A stretch of DNA of 64,000 nucleotides, taken from the NCBI RefSeq assembly GCF_004340945.1, contig NZ_SLYD01000007.1, forward strand, positions 1 through 64,000, read 5' to 3'. Made by a program: the position numbers and the translations under genes. Shown in pieces: positions 27,705 through 37,831 of the stretch. Position 1 is the first letter of the stretch. Each line of letters opens with the position of its first letter. The notes under the pieces were generated by a model that ran no database searches, was not told the origin of the DNA, and saw nothing but the letters and a program-made list of their open reading frames with translations. This stretch comes from Sphingomonas sp. PP-F2F-A104-K0414. GTDB taxonomy: Bacteria > Pseudomonadota > Alphaproteobacteria > Sphingomonadales > Sphingomonadaceae.

Positions 27705-28409
27705 ATGCGCGTTCTGGCGTTCGCATCGCAGAAAGGGGGATCGGGGAAGACGACCTTGACGGGTCATCTCGCCGTCCAGGCGGAGCGTGCGGGCCATGGT
27801 CCGGTGGTGCTGATCGACATCGACCCGCAGGGCTCGCTGTCCGACTGGTGGAACGAACGCACCGCCGAGGAGCCGGCCTTCGCGCAGACCACCGTCGCGC
27901 GGCTCGCCGCCGATCTCGAAATCCTCCGCCAGCAAGGCTTCAAGCTGGCGATGATCGATACGCCGCCGGCGATCACGATGGCGATCCAGAGCGTGATCCA
28001 GGTCGCCGAGTTGATCGTCGTGCCGACGCGGCCGAGCCCACACGATCTGCGCGCGGTCGGTGCGACCGTCGACATGTGCGCGCGCGCCGGCAAGCCGCTG
28101 ATCTTCGTCGTCAACGCTGCCACGCCGAAAGCGCGGATCACTGCCGACGCGACGCTGGCGCTGTCGCAGCACGGCACGGTGGCGCCGGTGATCGTCCATC
28201 AGCGCACCGACTTCGCGGTCTCGATGATCGACGGGCGGACGGTGATGGAGCTCGATGCGAACACTCGCTCGACCGCCGAGATCGAGGCGCTGTGGACCTA
28301 TGTCTGCGACCGGCTCGAGAAGAATTTCCGCCGCACCGTGTTCAGCGTGCCGGCCGCCGTCGGGCAGCGTCCTGTCGCAGGCGGCTTCGGCCGTCGGGGT
28401 GTCGGCTGA
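27705..28409 (+). CDS. ParA-family ATPase (orphan)
   Basis: 234 aa. Deviant Walker A KGGSGKTTLTGHL near aa 10-22, Walker A-prime/B DIDPQGSLSDWW near aa 38-49 and MIDTPPA. It lacks the N-terminal HTH of larger ParA types, resembling small ParA/MipZ/VirC1-like ATPases that place cargo on the nucleoid or membrane. No parB or parS nearby; the next gene, 1 bp away, encodes a probable RHH protein that could be its partner. ATG at 27705 chosen because upstream in-frame codons lack a ribosome site. Confidence 0.9.
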   Translation: MRVLAFASQKGGSGKTTLTGHLAVQAERAGHGPVVLIDIDPQGSLSDWWNERTAEEPAFAQTTVARLAADLEILRQQGFKLAMIDTPPAITMAIQSVIQVAELIVVPTRPSPHDLRAVGATVDMCARAGKPLIFVVNAATPKARITADATLALSQHGTVAPVIVHQRTDFAVSMIDGRTVMELDANTRSTAEIEALWTYVCDRLEKNFRRTVFSVPAAVGQRPVAGGFGRRGVG

Positions 28410-28410
28410 G

Positions 28411-28866
28411 ATGGCCCAGACCAAACCTCGCGCCGCGCTGTCGTCGTCGCTGCTGGCGCGCAAGGGCGACGCGCGTCCGGCGATGCGGCCGCAGGATCTG
28501 AATGCGCCGGCCGATGACGCGGGCGACGATCTCGGCTGGAACGACATGGGCTCGGCCGTGCCGTCGGTGCTGGTCGCGCGCGAGGCGTTGAAGGTCGAGA
28601 TCGAACGTCCGGTTGCGGTCGCGTCGGTCTCGAACGCCACCGCCGCGCGGATCGGCCGCGAGACTCGTGCCAAGACGAAGGGCGCGAGGGCCGCGTTCAC
28701 GTTGCGGCTCGATACCGATCGACACCTCCGGTTGCGGCTCGCGAGTGCGGTCACCGGATCGTCGTCGCAACATCTCGTCACGCTCGCTCTCGATGCCTTT
28801 CTCCAGACCTTGCCGGAAGTGGATGCGCTCGTCGCGCAGCTGCCGCCGGCCACGCCAAAACGTTGA
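28411..28866 (+). CDS. Probable ribbon-helix-helix-like partner of ParA
   Basis: 151 aa. The first 90 residues look disordered and acidic/basic mixed; the C-terminal part (AAFTLRLDTDRHLRLRLASAVTGSSSQHLVTLALDAFL) has the strand-helix-helix pattern of RHH DNA-binding proteins. It starts one base after the parA stop. By analogy with small ParA systems it may link the ATPase to DNA or cargo. The family call is from pattern only. Confidence 0.65.
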   Translation: MAQTKPRAALSSSLLARKGDARPAMRPQDLNAPADDAGDDLGWNDMGSAVPSVLVAREALKVEIERPVAVASVSNATAARIGRETRAKTKGARAAFTLRLDTDRHLRLRLASAVTGSSSQHLVTLALDAFLQTLPEVDALVAQLPPATPKR

Positions 28867-28882
28867 AACAGGGATTATCCCG

Positions 28883-30202
28883 ATGACCACGCGCGCACTC
28901 CTCCTCGGCAGCATTTCCGCCCTCATGCTCGGCGGCACCATGGTCGGCTGCGCGGCCAATGGTGGCGGCATAGCCTCGGCCAGCGATCGCAGCGTGGCGC
29001 TCGCGTCGAAAGGCGCGGCGACGGATGCGGGCAGGGCGCAGACCGCGCTCGCCAGGCGTGATGGTCCGGCGGCGATCGGCTTTGCCGAGGGTGCGGTGGC
29101 GCTGATGCCGCAATCGGCGGACTACCGCATGCTGCTCGGCCAGAGCTATCTGCAGGGCGGGCGGTTCGTGTCGGCCTCGCAGGCGTTCGCGGATACGCTG
29201 CAGTTGTCGCCGACCAACGGCAAGGCAGCGCTCAACCTCGCGCTGGCACAGGTCGCGACGGGCGACTGGCAGGCGGCGCGGCAGACGCTGGCGACGCACG
29301 CGGCGATCATCCCGGCGCCCGATCGCGGGCTGGCGCTGTCGCTCGCGGGCGATACCGCGGGGGGGATCGCGCTGCTGACCGAAACCGCGCGGTCGCCCGA
29401 GGCGAACGCGAAGGTGCGGCAGAATTTGGCGTTGAGCTTTGCGCTGGCGGGGCGCTGGCAGGAGGCGCGCGTGGTCGCGGCGGCGGACATGGCGCCCGCC
29501 GACGTCGATGCGCGGCTCGAACAATGGGCGTCGTTCGCGCAGCCCGCCAACGCGTCGGATCAGGTGGCGAGCCTGCTCGGGGTGCGCGCAGTGGCGGATG
29601 CGGGCCAGCCGGTCGCGCTCGCGTTGAACGCGCCTGCGCCCGTGGTGCCAGGTGCGCCCGCACAGGCGCTCGCGGCGGTCGATCCGGTGGTGGTGGAGGC
29701 CCCGGTCGAGGTTGCTGCCGTTCCAACCGCTGCGCCGGTCGCAGGTTTTTCGAAGGTATCGTTCGGGCCGCGGCAGGAGGTCGTCCAGGCAATGCCCGCC
29801 ATGATGCTCCGTCCGGCGGGAGGCCCGATCAAGGTCGCCTCGGCTCCTGCGCCAACGGGTCGCGGCACGGCCAGCGCGGCGTATCAGGTGAAGACGCCTG
29901 CCACCGGGCGTTGGTATGTGCAGCTTGGCGCGTTCGACAGCGCCGGCGTTGCGCGCGATGCGTGGGGGCGTGCGGCCAAGCGGTTCGCGGTGCTCGCGGG
30001 CTACACGCCCAACGGCATGACTTTCAAAGCGGATGGCGAGGATTTCTACCGGCTGTCGGTCGGCGGGTTCAGCCGGTCTGCGGCGGATACGATGTGTCGG
30101 CAGTACCGCGCCAAGGGCGGGGCGTGCTTCGTCCGGATGGGCGCGGGCGATGCGATGGCGCAGTGGTTGCGCAAGCCCGGGATGCAGTTGGCGTCGCGGT
30201 AA
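28883..30202 (+). CDS. TPR and SPOR-domain lipoprotein-like protein
   Basis: 439 aa. N-terminal signal with a Cys at GTMVGCAAN that may be a lipobox. TPR-like repeats from about aa 50 to 210 (YLQGGRFVSASQAFADTLQLSPTN, ALAGRWQEARVV), an Ala/Val/Pro linker, then a SPOR domain (GRWYVQLGAFDSAGVARDAWGRAAK ... GGACFVRMG). It is 16 bp after the RHH-like gene, so the three are an operon. Its domain plan mirrors the Sel1/SPOR protein encoded upstream on the other strand, suggesting a cell-envelope or division function with ParA. Confidence 0.85.
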   Translation: MTTRALLLGSISALMLGGTMVGCAANGGGIASASDRSVALASKGAATDAGRAQTALARRDGPAAIGFAEGAVALMPQSADYRMLLGQSYLQGGRFVSASQAFADTLQLSPTNGKAALNLALAQVATGDWQAARQTLATHAAIIPAPDRGLALSLAGDTAGGIALLTETARSPEANAKVRQNLALSFALAGRWQEARVVAAADMAPADVDARLEQWASFAQPANASDQVASLLGVRAVADAGQPVALALNAPAPVVPGAPAQALAAVDPVVVEAPVEVAAVPTAAPVAGFSKVSFGPRQEVVQAMPAMMLRPAGGPIKVASAPAPTGRGTASAAYQVKTPATGRWYVQLGAFDSAGVARDAWGRAAKRFAVLAGYTPNGMTFKADGEDFYRLSVGGFSRSAADTMCRQYRAKGGACFVRMGAGDAMAQWLRKPGMQLASR

Positions 30203-30223
30203 GGGGGGGCGCTTCCCAAAGAG

Positions 30224-30374
30224 TAACGACCACCCCAGCGGAGTAAACGCCACCCCGGCCGAATAAGTGCCACCCCGGCGGAGGCCGGGGCCCAGTTGGG
30301 GAACGTCGCTAATTGAGGGCGGCGCTCCGTCACGACAACCTTTCCAACTGGGCCCCGGCCTCCGCCGGGGTGGT
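30224..30374. repeat. Intergenic palindrome with extra truncated ends
   Basis: A full CACCCCGGCGGAGGCCGGGG unit (30270-30374) is preceded by two shorter end pieces, CCACCCCAGCGGAGTAA and CCACCCCGGCCGAATAA, spaced about 20 bp. The pieces look like partial copies made by repeated duplication or insertion at one end. Confidence 0.7.
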
Positions 30375-30403
30375 GGTGATGCGGTAGTGATCGGGTGGCA
30401 GTA

Positions 30404-31624
30404 CTAGCGAACCTCGCGGCCACCCTTCCATAACCGCAGCACGCGGCCCTGCACCGGCAGCCCGTCGAACGGCGTATTCCCCGCCTCGGCCTTGAACGCC
30501 TCCCCGACGATCTGCCACGGGGCCTGGCCATCGAACAGCATCAGGTCGGCAGGCTTGCCCACCTCGAGCGTACCCGTATCGAGCCCCAACACCCGCGCCG
30601 GATTGCGCGCCAGCAGCGCGAACAGCCGTTCCAGCGTCAGATGCTCGTCGCGCACCAGCATCAGCGCGAGCGGCAGCAGCGTCTCCGCGCCCGCCATCCC
30701 GCTGCTCGAGTCCGTGAACGGCAGCCGTTTTTCCTCCGGCCCGCGCGGTTCGTGGCCCGAGCACAGCACGTCGATCGTCCCGTCCGCGATTGCCGCCAGC
30801 GCCGCGCGGCGGTCGCCCTCGGCACGCAACGGCGGTGAGAGCAGCGCGAACGATCGGAAATCGCTGACCGCGATCTCGGACAGATGCAGATGCGCCGGCG
30901 TGATCCCGCACGTCACCGACACGCCGCGACGCTTCGCCGCACGGATCAGGTCGAACCCCGCCGCCGTGGTAACCTGGCGGATGTGGAGACGCGCGCCGGT
31001 ATCCTCGGCGAGCATCAGGTCGCGTGTGATCGCCAAGGCTTCGGCAACAGCCGGCGCGGCGGGCAGGCCAAGCCGCGTGGCGGTCTCGCCTTCGGTCGCG
31101 ACCGCGCCGGCGGTGAGGCCGCTATCCTCGGCATGCGCGATCACCGTCACGTCGAGATCGCGCGCATAGGCTAGCACGCGCCGCATCACGCCGCTGTCCG
31201 CAATCCAGTGCTTCCCCGTGCCGACCGCTTTTGCGCCCGCCGACAGGCAGATGGCCATCTCGGCGAGGTCATGGCCTTCGAGCCCGCGCGTGGCGGCGGC
31301 GATCGGGTGGATCCAGAGGTCGGGCTTGCCGATCAGCGCAGCACGCTGGACGATGCCGGGATCGTCGAGCACCGGCGACTGGTCGGGCATGAGGCCGATC
31401 CGGACGATCCCGCCGGCGCGGAACGCGGCACGATCGACCTTGGCTACGCCAAGATCGACGATCCCGGGTGCCACGGTCTTGCCCGCGCAGTCGACGATGT
31501 CCGCATCCGAAGGAATGTCGACGATGCCGGTCGCAACGATCACGCCGTCGCGGACCAGCACATTGCCCTTCGTCACGCCGCCGACCGGGCAGGCGAGCGT
31601 GGCGTTGGTGAGAGCGAGGATCAT
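30404..31624 (-). CDS. Dihydroorotase-like protein, apparently non-catalytic (PyrC'/PyrX type)
   Basis: 406 aa, amidohydrolase fold. The catalytic marks of dihydroorotase are missing: the HxH after the first strand is replaced ([11 protein letters not shown]), HVST-like reads RQVTT, and TDHAPH reads SGHEPR. One His remains in VIAHAED. In Pseudomonas such dead copies are needed to build active PyrB dodecamers, and a separate active PyrC does the chemistry. Its ATG overlaps the pyrB stop (ATGA), which supports a complex. A true pyrC should lie elsewhere. Confidence 0.88.
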   Translation of the reverse strand: MILALTNATLACPVGGVTKGNVLVRDGVIVATGIVDIPSDADIVDCAGKTVAPGIVDLGVAKVDRAAFRAGGIVRIGLMPDQSPVLDDPGIVQRAALIGKPDLWIHPIAAATRGLEGHDLAEMAICLSAGAKAVGTGKHWIADSGVMRRVLAYARDLDVTVIAHAEDSGLTAGAVATEGETATRLGLPAAPAVAEALAITRDLMLAEDTGARLHIRQVTTAAGFDLIRAAKRRGVSVTCGITPAHLHLSEIAVSDFRSFALLSPPLRAEGDRRAALAAIADGTIDVLCSGHEPRGPEEKRLPFTDSSSGMAGAETLLPLALMLVRDEHLTLERLFALLARNPARVLGLDTGTLEVGKPADLMLFDGQAPWQIVGEAFKAEAGNTPFDGLPVQGRVLRLWKGGREVR

Positions 31625-32607
31625 GCCCAACCCTCCACGCCGCGCGCTCTTCGTGTCAGCACGTCGAGGCAGGCCATGCGGACGGCGACCCCCATCTCGA
31701 CCTGTTCGGTAATCGCCGAGCGTGCGTGATCGGCCACCGCCGAGTCGATCTCGACGCCTCGGTTCATCGGGCCGGGGTGCATCACCAGCGCATCGGGCGC
31801 CGCTTTCGCCAGCCGGTCGAGCGTCAGGCCGTAGCGCAGCCTGTATTCGCGCGTCGACGGCACGTAAGCCCCGTCCATCCGCTCGTTCTGGAGCCGGAGC
31901 ATCATCACCACGTCCGCACCCTCCAGCGCCTTGTCGAAATCGGTAAACGCGGTCACGCCTATCCGTTCGATCATCGGCGGCATCAGCGTCGACGGCGCAC
32001 ACACGCGGACCTCGGCGGCAAGCGCGGTCAGCGCGAGGATGTTCGAGCGCGCGACCCGGCTGTGCAGCAGATCGCCGCAGATGACGACGCGTTGGCCCGC
32101 GATCGAGCCCTTCCGCCGCCGGATCGTCAGCGCATCGAGCAGCGCCTGCGTGGGATGCTCGTGACGCCCGTCGCCAGCGTTCAGGACGGGGCAGTCTACC
32201 TTGTCCGCGATCAACCGCACTGCGCCCGACGACATATGCCGGATCACGATCACGTCCGCGCGCATTGCGTTGAGCGTCATCGCGGTGTCGATCAGCGTCT
32301 CGCCCTTCTTCACGCTCGACTGTGCGGCGTGCATGTTGACGACGTCGGCGCCGAGCCGCTTCCCCGCAATCTCGAACGACAGCAGCGTGCGCGTGGAATT
32401 CTCGAAGAACGCGTTGATCTGGGTGAGCCCCGCGAGCCGCTTGTCGGGCGTCGCGTGCGTCCGGTTCGCGCCGACCCAGGTTTCCGCCTCGTCGAGCAGG
32501 AACGCGATCTCGTGCGGCTGGAGCCCGTCGATGCCGGTGAGATGCCGGTGCGGGAAGACGGCGCCGCCTTCGATGAGGGCGGCGGGGCGGTGATCTGAAG
32601 TGCGCAT
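31621..32607 (-). CDS. pyrB: Aspartate carbamoyltransferase catalytic subunit
   Basis: 328 aa. It makes carbamoyl aspartate, the first committed step of pyrimidine synthesis. The carbamoyl-phosphate loop is STRT (aa 71-74) in [28 protein letters not shown] and [14 protein letters not shown] also match. Coupled to the PyrC-like gene by a 4-bp overlap. Confidence 0.95.
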   Translation of the reverse strand: MRTSDHRPAALIEGGAVFPHRHLTGIDGLQPHEIAFLLDEAETWVGANRTHATPDKRLAGLTQINAFFENSTRTLLSFEIAGKRLGADVVNMHAAQSSVKKGETLIDTAMTLNAMRADVIVIRHMSSGAVRLIADKVDCPVLNAGDGRHEHPTQALLDALTIRRRKGSIAGQRVVICGDLLHSRVARSNILALTALAAEVRVCAPSTLMPPMIERIGVTAFTDFDKALEGADVVMMLRLQNERMDGAYVPSTREYRLRYGLTLDRLAKAAPDALVMHPGPMNRGVEIDSAVADHARSAITEQVEMGVAVRMACLDVLTRRARGVEGWA

Positions 32608-32648
32608 TAAAGCCGCGGGATAGTGGCCGCAGGGGCAGGGGGCAAGGC

Positions 32649-34181
32649 TCAGATCGGCGCGCGCGTGATCCGGTACAGTGCGCCGCGGTTGCCCGACCAT
32701 ATCCGGTGGAGGCCGCGATCGTTCGGCCAGGCGGTGCTTGGCGTGTCGATCAGCCAGACGAAGTCGAACGCCGCTCTCGGCATCGTCGCTAGTGCGTGAG
32801 GGAGGTCGTACTGCTCGTCGTACCGGCATCCGGCGGGGAACAGCGTCTGGCTGCCGGCATAGACGAAGCCGGCGGCATCGGGTCGGTGCACCGTCAGTTG
32901 CGACGACGGCATGTCCCACACGCCGTTGGCGAACGCGTCGCGGCGGACGATTGCCATCAGCCCGAGATGATCCATCCGGTGGCTGCTCCACGCCGATTCG
33001 CAGGGAAGCGTGACGAGCACGAACACGCGGCTGCCGCGCGGGATATGGTCGAGCGCGGCAAGCTGTTCCCGTTGCAGCGTCGCGGTGCGCGCCCAGCCGA
33101 TCGTCTGGACCGCCAGCCGCAGCCCCAGGAACGCCAGCGCGGCGATGGCCAGCAGATTGAGGTTACGCTGCGCCGTGCTGGTCGGCGACAGCGACAGGAT
33201 CGCCAGCGCCAGCGCGCAGGGCAGTACGCGCATGTCGGCGAGCGCGGAGCCCATGATCATGCCGGGTATCACGAGGAACGCCGCGAACACCGCCGCCGCC
33301 GCGTAGGCGAGGCGTGGCTCCATGCGGAAACCCAGCCCGCGCAGGCCGAACACGACGAGCGCGTAGAGCAGCACGGCGCTGGCGATATCGAACACGGCGT
33401 TCTGATCGCGCAGCACGGCGAGGACGAAGAACAGCTTCAGCGAGCCGTCGAACCAGTGCGATATGCCGATCGTCGACGATCCAGCCGGCTGGAGCAGCAG
33501 GAGCGCGAGCGGTGCGGCAAGCGGCAGGCAGGCGATGACCGCGCGCCAGTAAGGGGCGCCATCGCGTCGCGCGGTCGCCAGTTCGATCGCGAACAGGACG
33601 AGGCCGAGCAGCCCCCAGCCGGCCAGATGCGTGATCCAGATCACGAGGCCGATCGGCACGAAGAGCGCGGCGCGTACGATGCCGCGATCTCGCCGAGACC
33701 CCAGCCGCAACCAAAGCGCGATCGCGGGGAACACCAGCGCGAGCGACAGGCTGTAGTTGAGGAAGCCGTAGTGGAACGGCATGCCGAACACGAGCGGCAA
33801 CGCGAACGGTGCGGTCGGGGGGAGGCGGCCATGCGCCACACGTGCGACGAGCAGCATGCCGCCGCCGGTCAGCACCGCGGTCGCGATCATGGTGATCTTG
33901 GTGACGAGGACGATGCCGAAGGCCGGACCGACTGCGGCCGCGATCAGGTCGACGCCCAGATTGCCCGAGAGTTGCCAGTGCGTCGCGAACCACTGGTGCA
34001 GATATGGCGACGTGCCGATCCGTGCGACGATCGTGTAGCGCGCCAGATGGCCGAAGATGTCGGTCAGTGGCGGGATTGCCGGCCACAGCAGCGGGGCCGC
34101 GAGCAGCAGGCTGACCAGCGCGCCATAGCGGCGCGTGGCCCACCATGGCTTCGGCCTGTCCTGGTCGGTCGGGTGCGGCAT
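32649..34181 (-). CDS. Polytopic inner-membrane protein, unknown function
   Basis: 510 aa, about 10-12 membrane segments through aa 1-390, then a C-terminal globular part of about 120 aa (from [17 protein letters not shown]). The layout recalls GT-C glycosyltransferase-like proteins: an early loop with acidic and His residues ([13 protein letters not shown]) and a soluble end. No donor or acceptor can be named. Start uncertain: ATG at 34181 or 34202, neither with a strong ribosome site. Downstream of ruvX in a three-gene unit. Confidence 0.75.
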   Translation of the reverse strand: MPHPTDQDRPKPWWATRRYGALVSLLLAAPLLWPAIPPLTDIFGHLARYTIVARIGTSPYLHQWFATHWQLSGNLGVDLIAAAVGPAFGIVLVTKITMIATAVLTGGGMLLVARVAHGRLPPTAPFALPLVFGMPFHYGFLNYSLSLALVFPAIALWLRLGSRRDRGIVRAALFVPIGLVIWITHLAGWGLLGLVLFAIELATARRDGAPYWRAVIACLPLAAPLALLLLQPAGSSTIGISHWFDGSLKLFFVLAVLRDQNAVFDIASAVLLYALVVFGLRGLGFRMEPRLAYAAAAVFAAFLVIPGMIMGSALADMRVLPCALALAILSLSPTSTAQRNLNLLAIAALAFLGLRLAVQTIGWARTATLQREQLAALDHIPRGSRVFVLVTLPCESAWSSHRMDHLGLMAIVRRDAFANGVWDMPSSQLTVHRPDAAGFVYAGSQTLFPAGCRYDEQYDLPHALATMPRAAFDFVWLIDTPSTAWPNDRGLHRIWSGNRGALYRITRAPI

Positions 34182-34227
34182 GAGCAGGCCATCGCATGCC
34201 ATCCGGCAAGGGACGGTTAACGGCGTG

Positions 34228-34695
34228 CTAGATCTGTGCGGTGACCAGCGCATCGATCGCGCCCTGGAGGATGTAGGCGGCGGCCATCTTGTCGACCAAC
34301 TCGGCCCGTTTGGCGCGGCTGGCGTCCTGTTCGATCAGCGTGCGGGTGACGGCGACGGTCGACCAGCGCTCGTCCTGGAGCAGGATCGGGAGGCCCATGT
34401 CCTTGAGGTTCTGCGCGAACGCCCGCGTCGATTGCGAGCGCGGGCTCTCGCTGCCGTCGAGGTTGATCGGCAGGCCGATGACGAGTCCGACGACGGCCTG
34501 CGCCTTGATGATCTCGGCAAGTGCGGCCTTGTCCTTCTGGAACTTGGTGCGCCGGATCAGGAGGGCGGGGCTCGCGAACGACCAGCCCGCGTCGCAGAGC
34601 GCGGTGCCGATCGTCTTGGTGCCGACGTCGAGACCGATCAGCCGGCCGCCGTTCGGGAGCGCGTCGCGGAACTGCGCGGCGGAGAGCGTGATCAT
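34228..34695 (-). CDS. ruvX: YqgF/RuvX putative pre-16S rRNA nuclease
   Basis: 155 aa, RNase H-like fold. [18 protein letters not shown] gives the first catalytic Asp; [14 protein letters not shown] and [15 protein letters not shown] carry the others. The family processes the 5' end of 16S rRNA precursors. Its ATG overlaps the upstream DUF3089 stop (ATGA). Confidence 0.93.
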   Translation of the reverse strand: MITLSAAQFRDALPNGGRLIGLDVGTKTIGTALCDAGWSFASPALLIRRTKFQKDKAALAEIIKAQAVVGLVIGLPINLDGSESPRSQSTRAFAQNLKDMGLPILLQDERWSTVAVTRTLIEQDASRAKRAELVDKMAAAYILQGAIDALVTAQI

Positions 34696-35798
34696 TTGAA
34701 AGCCTTCAGGCGGCGGTTGGCGTCGGCGCGGATGTTCGCCCAGAACAGGCTGTAGTCATAGACGTGGTAGTTGTTGCCAGGCAGCACGTACGGTCCGAGG
34801 TTCGGCCCTTCGCCGATCAGCAGGAAGCCGCGGTCGGCGCAGCGCGCGGGGACGCTGCCGATCGCGATCGTCGCGGTCTTGAGGTCGGTGGAGGGGACCA
34901 ATGTGCCGAGGTTGGCGGTGGCGGACGCGGTCGCGTCGGCGGTGCCGGTCAGCGGGTTGGTGCAGACCATCGGCGTGCCCTTGCGCGGCTGTCCGTCGAA
35001 ACCGGTGGTCTGGTCGTAGGTGTCGACGATCAACGACGGATCTGCGGGCTCGGCAAAGCTTTCCCACGACAGGATGCAACCGGTCTGGTCGGCGGCGCGG
35101 CATTCGGGGAGGCCCATGCGCGGCAGGTCGGTCGCGCGCGAGACGGGCCAGCCGACGACATAGGCTGCGACGATCCGTGCCTTCAGCTTCGGGTCGGTGG
35201 CGATCCGGTCGCGGAGCAGGCGGGTGAGGTGGAGCGCGCCCTGGCTATGCCCGGCAAGGATGATCGGGCGGGTCGGGCCAGCTTCCTTGAGGAACCGGTC
35301 GAACGCCGCCGACACGTCGCTATAGGCCAAGGCCAGCGCGCGCTCGCTTTCGGCGGCGCTGGTGAGGAATGCGCCGAACGTCGCCTGGCGATAGCGCGGC
35401 GCCCAGATGTCGCCGGCCTCGTTGAACGCGCTCGCCTGGCCGCGGAGGAAGAGTTCCGCCCGCGCGTTGGTCTCGGGATCGTCGATCGGCGCGTTCCAAT
35501 GGTCGCGGTTGATGTACGAGGTCGGGTGGATGAAGAAGATCGCGGCGCCGGTACCGGGCTGGCCGGGGGTGAAGCCGGGCGGCGTCCAGAGCGCCGGATT
35601 GCCCGGCGTGTCGGGGCGGGCAAGCCACATGATCTTTCGCGCGTAAATGTTGCGCGGGGCTTCGCGTTGGGCCTGGAAAGTCTCGCTCGGGACCATCACC
35701 GCGCGCATCAACTGCGTGCCGAACAGGCGGTAGGCGAGCAATGCGGCGATCGCGAGGACGATCATCGCGGCGACGAAATAGAGAAACTTGCGGGCCAA
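34692..35798 (-). CDS. DUF3089 family alpha/beta hydrolase, membrane-anchored
   Basis: 368 aa. One N-terminal membrane segment (about aa 4-24) then a DUF3089 lipase-like domain: [22 protein letters not shown], nucleophile elbow AGHSQGALH, and a late [12 protein letters not shown] with a possible catalytic His. Likely acts in the periplasm; substrate unknown. The start is a TTG at 35798 with AAGG upstream; ATG at 35765 would remove half the anchor. Confidence 0.85.
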   Translation of the reverse strand: MARKFLYFVAAMIVLAIAALLAYRLFGTQLMRAVMVPSETFQAQREAPRNIYARKIMWLARPDTPGNPALWTPPGFTPGQPGTGAAIFFIHPTSYINRDHWNAPIDDPETNARAELFLRGQASAFNEAGDIWAPRYRQATFGAFLTSAAESERALALAYSDVSAAFDRFLKEAGPTRPIILAGHSQGALHLTRLLRDRIATDPKLKARIVAAYVVGWPVSRATDLPRMGLPECRAADQTGCILSWESFAEPADPSLIVDTYDQTTGFDGQPRKGTPMVCTNPLTGTADATASATANLGTLVPSTDLKTATIAIGSVPARCADRGFLLIGEGPNLGPYVLPGNNYHVYDYSLFWANIRADANRRLKAFK

Positions 35799-35903
35799 GC
35801 GGGACCTTCCGTGCAGGCGGTGTCGCTCCCGTGCCGGAAGCGGGGGAAGGTTGCAACGGGCGCCTTCTCGTTGGGGAAACCGGCGGCGGCCCGGAACTGG
35901 CTC

Positions 35904-35981
35904 GTTCCCCCGCGGAGGCGGGGGCCCAGGATCTCGGGCGGCATCCTCTGTAATCCTGGGCCCCCGCCTCCGCGGGGGAAC
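35904..35981. repeat. Intergenic palindrome, CCCCGCGGAGGCGGGGGCCCAGGAT family
   Basis: GTTCCCCCGCGGAGGCGGGG and CCCCGCCTCCGCGGGGGAAC form near-perfect ends of a 78-bp unit between divergent DUF3089 and gatC genes. Confidence 0.75.
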
Positions 35982-36043
35982 AAGAAGGGCCGCGAGCTAG
36001 AAGGGTGTTGCGCCCCCGGCGCGCCGGGTGCTAGCCGCAGCGC

Positions 36044-36346
36044 ATGTCCGTAGATACTGCAACCGTGAAGCGGATCGCGAGCCTTGCGCGCATCGCGATC
36101 ACCGACGAGGACGCCGCCCGCATGGCGCCGGAACTCGGAAACATCCTTGGCTGGATCGAGATGCTCGAAGAGGTCGACACGACCGGTATCGAGCCGATGA
36201 CCGCCGTCATCCCCAACACGCTGCGGCTGCGCGACGACGTCGTCAACGCCGACCCGCTGACCGGCGGCGGCATCCGCGAGCAGGTCTTGGCCAATGCCCC
36301 GGTGGCAGAGCATGGCTTCTTCGCCGTGCCGAAGGTGATCGAATAA
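36044..36346 (+). CDS. gatC: Asp/Glu-tRNA amidotransferase subunit C
   Basis: 100 aa. The small belt subunit that holds GatA and GatB together. [39 protein letters not shown] is the family signature. Stop overlaps the gatA start (TAATG). Confidence 0.95.
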   Translation: MSVDTATVKRIASLARIAITDEDAARMAPELGNILGWIEMLEEVDTTGIEPMTAVIPNTLRLRDDVVNADPLTGGGIREQVLANAPVAEHGFFAVPKVIE

Positions 36347-37830
36347 TGACCGACCTCACAGATCTCGGGATCGCAGGGATCCGCGACGGCGTTCGCGATG
36401 GTTCCTTCAAGGCGCGCGAAGTCGCCGACGCGTTCATCGTAAAGGTGAGCCAGGCCAAGGCGTTGAACGCGTTTCTTGTCGAGACGCCCGAGCACGCGAT
36501 CGCCGCCGCCGCCGCTGCCGACACCGCGCGCGCAGCCGGCGAGACGCTCAAGCCGCTGGCCGGCGTGCCGATCGGCATGAAGGACCTGTTCTGCACCAAG
36601 GGCGTCACGACGACCGCGGCGAGCCACATCCTTGAAGGCTTCACGCCGACCTACGAGTCGACCGTCTCGCAGAATTTGTGGGACGCGGGCGCGGGGATGC
36701 TCGGCAAGCTGAACATGGACCAGTTCGCGATGGGCTCGTCGAACGAGACCTCGGCGTTCGGCAACGTGATCTCGCCGTGGAAGCGCAACGATGGCGGTAA
36801 CGCCTCGCTGGCTCCCGGCGGCTCGTCGGGTGGTTCGTCGTCGGCAGTGGCTGCTCGGCTATGCCCCGGCGCGACCGGCACCGATACCGGCGGTTCGATC
36901 CGCCAGCCCGCCGCGTTCACGGGCATCAGCGGCATCAAGCCGACTTATGGCCGCTGCTCGCGCTGGGGGACGATCGCGTTCGCCTCGTCGCTCGACCAGG
37001 CCGGGCCGATGGCGCGCGACGTCCGCGACTGCGCGATCCTGCTCGAGGCGATGGCCGGGTTCGACGCGAAGGACGGCACCTCGTTGCAGCTCGACGTGCC
37101 GAAATGGGAAGCGGGTTTGTCCGCCAATCTCAACGGCCTGCGCGTCGGTATTCCCAAGGAATATCGCGTCGACGGGATGCCCGAGGAGATCGAGGCGCTT
37201 TGGCAGCAGGGCATCGCCTGGATGAAAGATGCTGGCGCGACGATCGTCGAGGTCTCGCTCCCGCACACCAAATACGCGCTGCCCGCCTATTACATCATCG
37301 CGCCCGCCGAAGCGTCGTCGAACCTCGCGCGCTATGACGGCGTGCGCTATGGCATTCGCGACCTGCCGACCGGTGCCGGCCTGCAGGACATGTACGCCGC
37401 GACGCGTGCGGATGGCTTCGGCCCCGAGGTGAAGCGGCGCATCATGATCGGCACGTACGTGCTGTCGGCCGGCTTCTACGACGCGTATTACACGCAGGCG
37501 CAGAAGGTCCGGACGCTGATCGCGCGTGATTTCGAGCGGGCTTGGGAGACGTGCGACGTCCTCCTGACCCCGACCGCACCCTCGGCGGCGTTCGCGCTCG
37601 GCGAGAAGTCGGCCGATCCGATTGCGATGTATTTGAACGACGTCTTCACCGTGCCGTCTTCGCTCGCAGGCCTGCCGGCGATGTCGGTGCCGGGTGGGCT
37701 CGACAAGCAGGGTCTGCCGCTCGGGCTGCAGATCATCGGCAAGCCGCTCGACGAGCAAGGCGTGCTGAACGCAGGGCTCGCAATCGAACAGCGAGCAGGA
37801 TTTACCGCGCGACCAGAGGCTTGGTGGTAA
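36346..37830 (+). CDS. gatA: Asp/Glu-tRNA amidotransferase subunit A (glutaminase)
   Basis: 494 aa amidase-signature enzyme that releases ammonia from glutamine for GatB. The Ser-cisSer-Lys triad is in [12 protein letters not shown] (Lys), [13 protein letters not shown] and [12 protein letters not shown] (Ser residues). Middle gene of a tight gatCAB operon, meaning that Gln-tRNA (and perhaps Asn-tRNA) is made by transamidation. Confidence 0.97.
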   Translation: MTDLTDLGIAGIRDGVRDGSFKAREVADAFIVKVSQAKALNAFLVETPEHAIAAAAAADTARAAGETLKPLAGVPIGMKDLFCTKGVTTTAASHILEGFTPTYESTVSQNLWDAGAGMLGKLNMDQFAMGSSNETSAFGNVISPWKRNDGGNASLAPGGSSGGSSSAVAARLCPGATGTDTGGSIRQPAAFTGISGIKPTYGRCSRWGTIAFASSLDQAGPMARDVRDCAILLEAMAGFDAKDGTSLQLDVPKWEAGLSANLNGLRVGIPKEYRVDGMPEEIEALWQQGIAWMKDAGATIVEVSLPHTKYALPAYYIIAPAEASSNLARYDGVRYGIRDLPTGAGLQDMYAATRADGFGPEVKRRIMIGTYVLSAGFYDAYYTQAQKVRTLIARDFERAWETCDVLLTPTAPSAAFALGEKSADPIAMYLNDVFTVPSSLAGLPAMSVPGGLDKQGLPLGLQIIGKPLDEQGVLNAGLAIEQRAGFTARPEAWW

Positions 37831-37831
37831 C

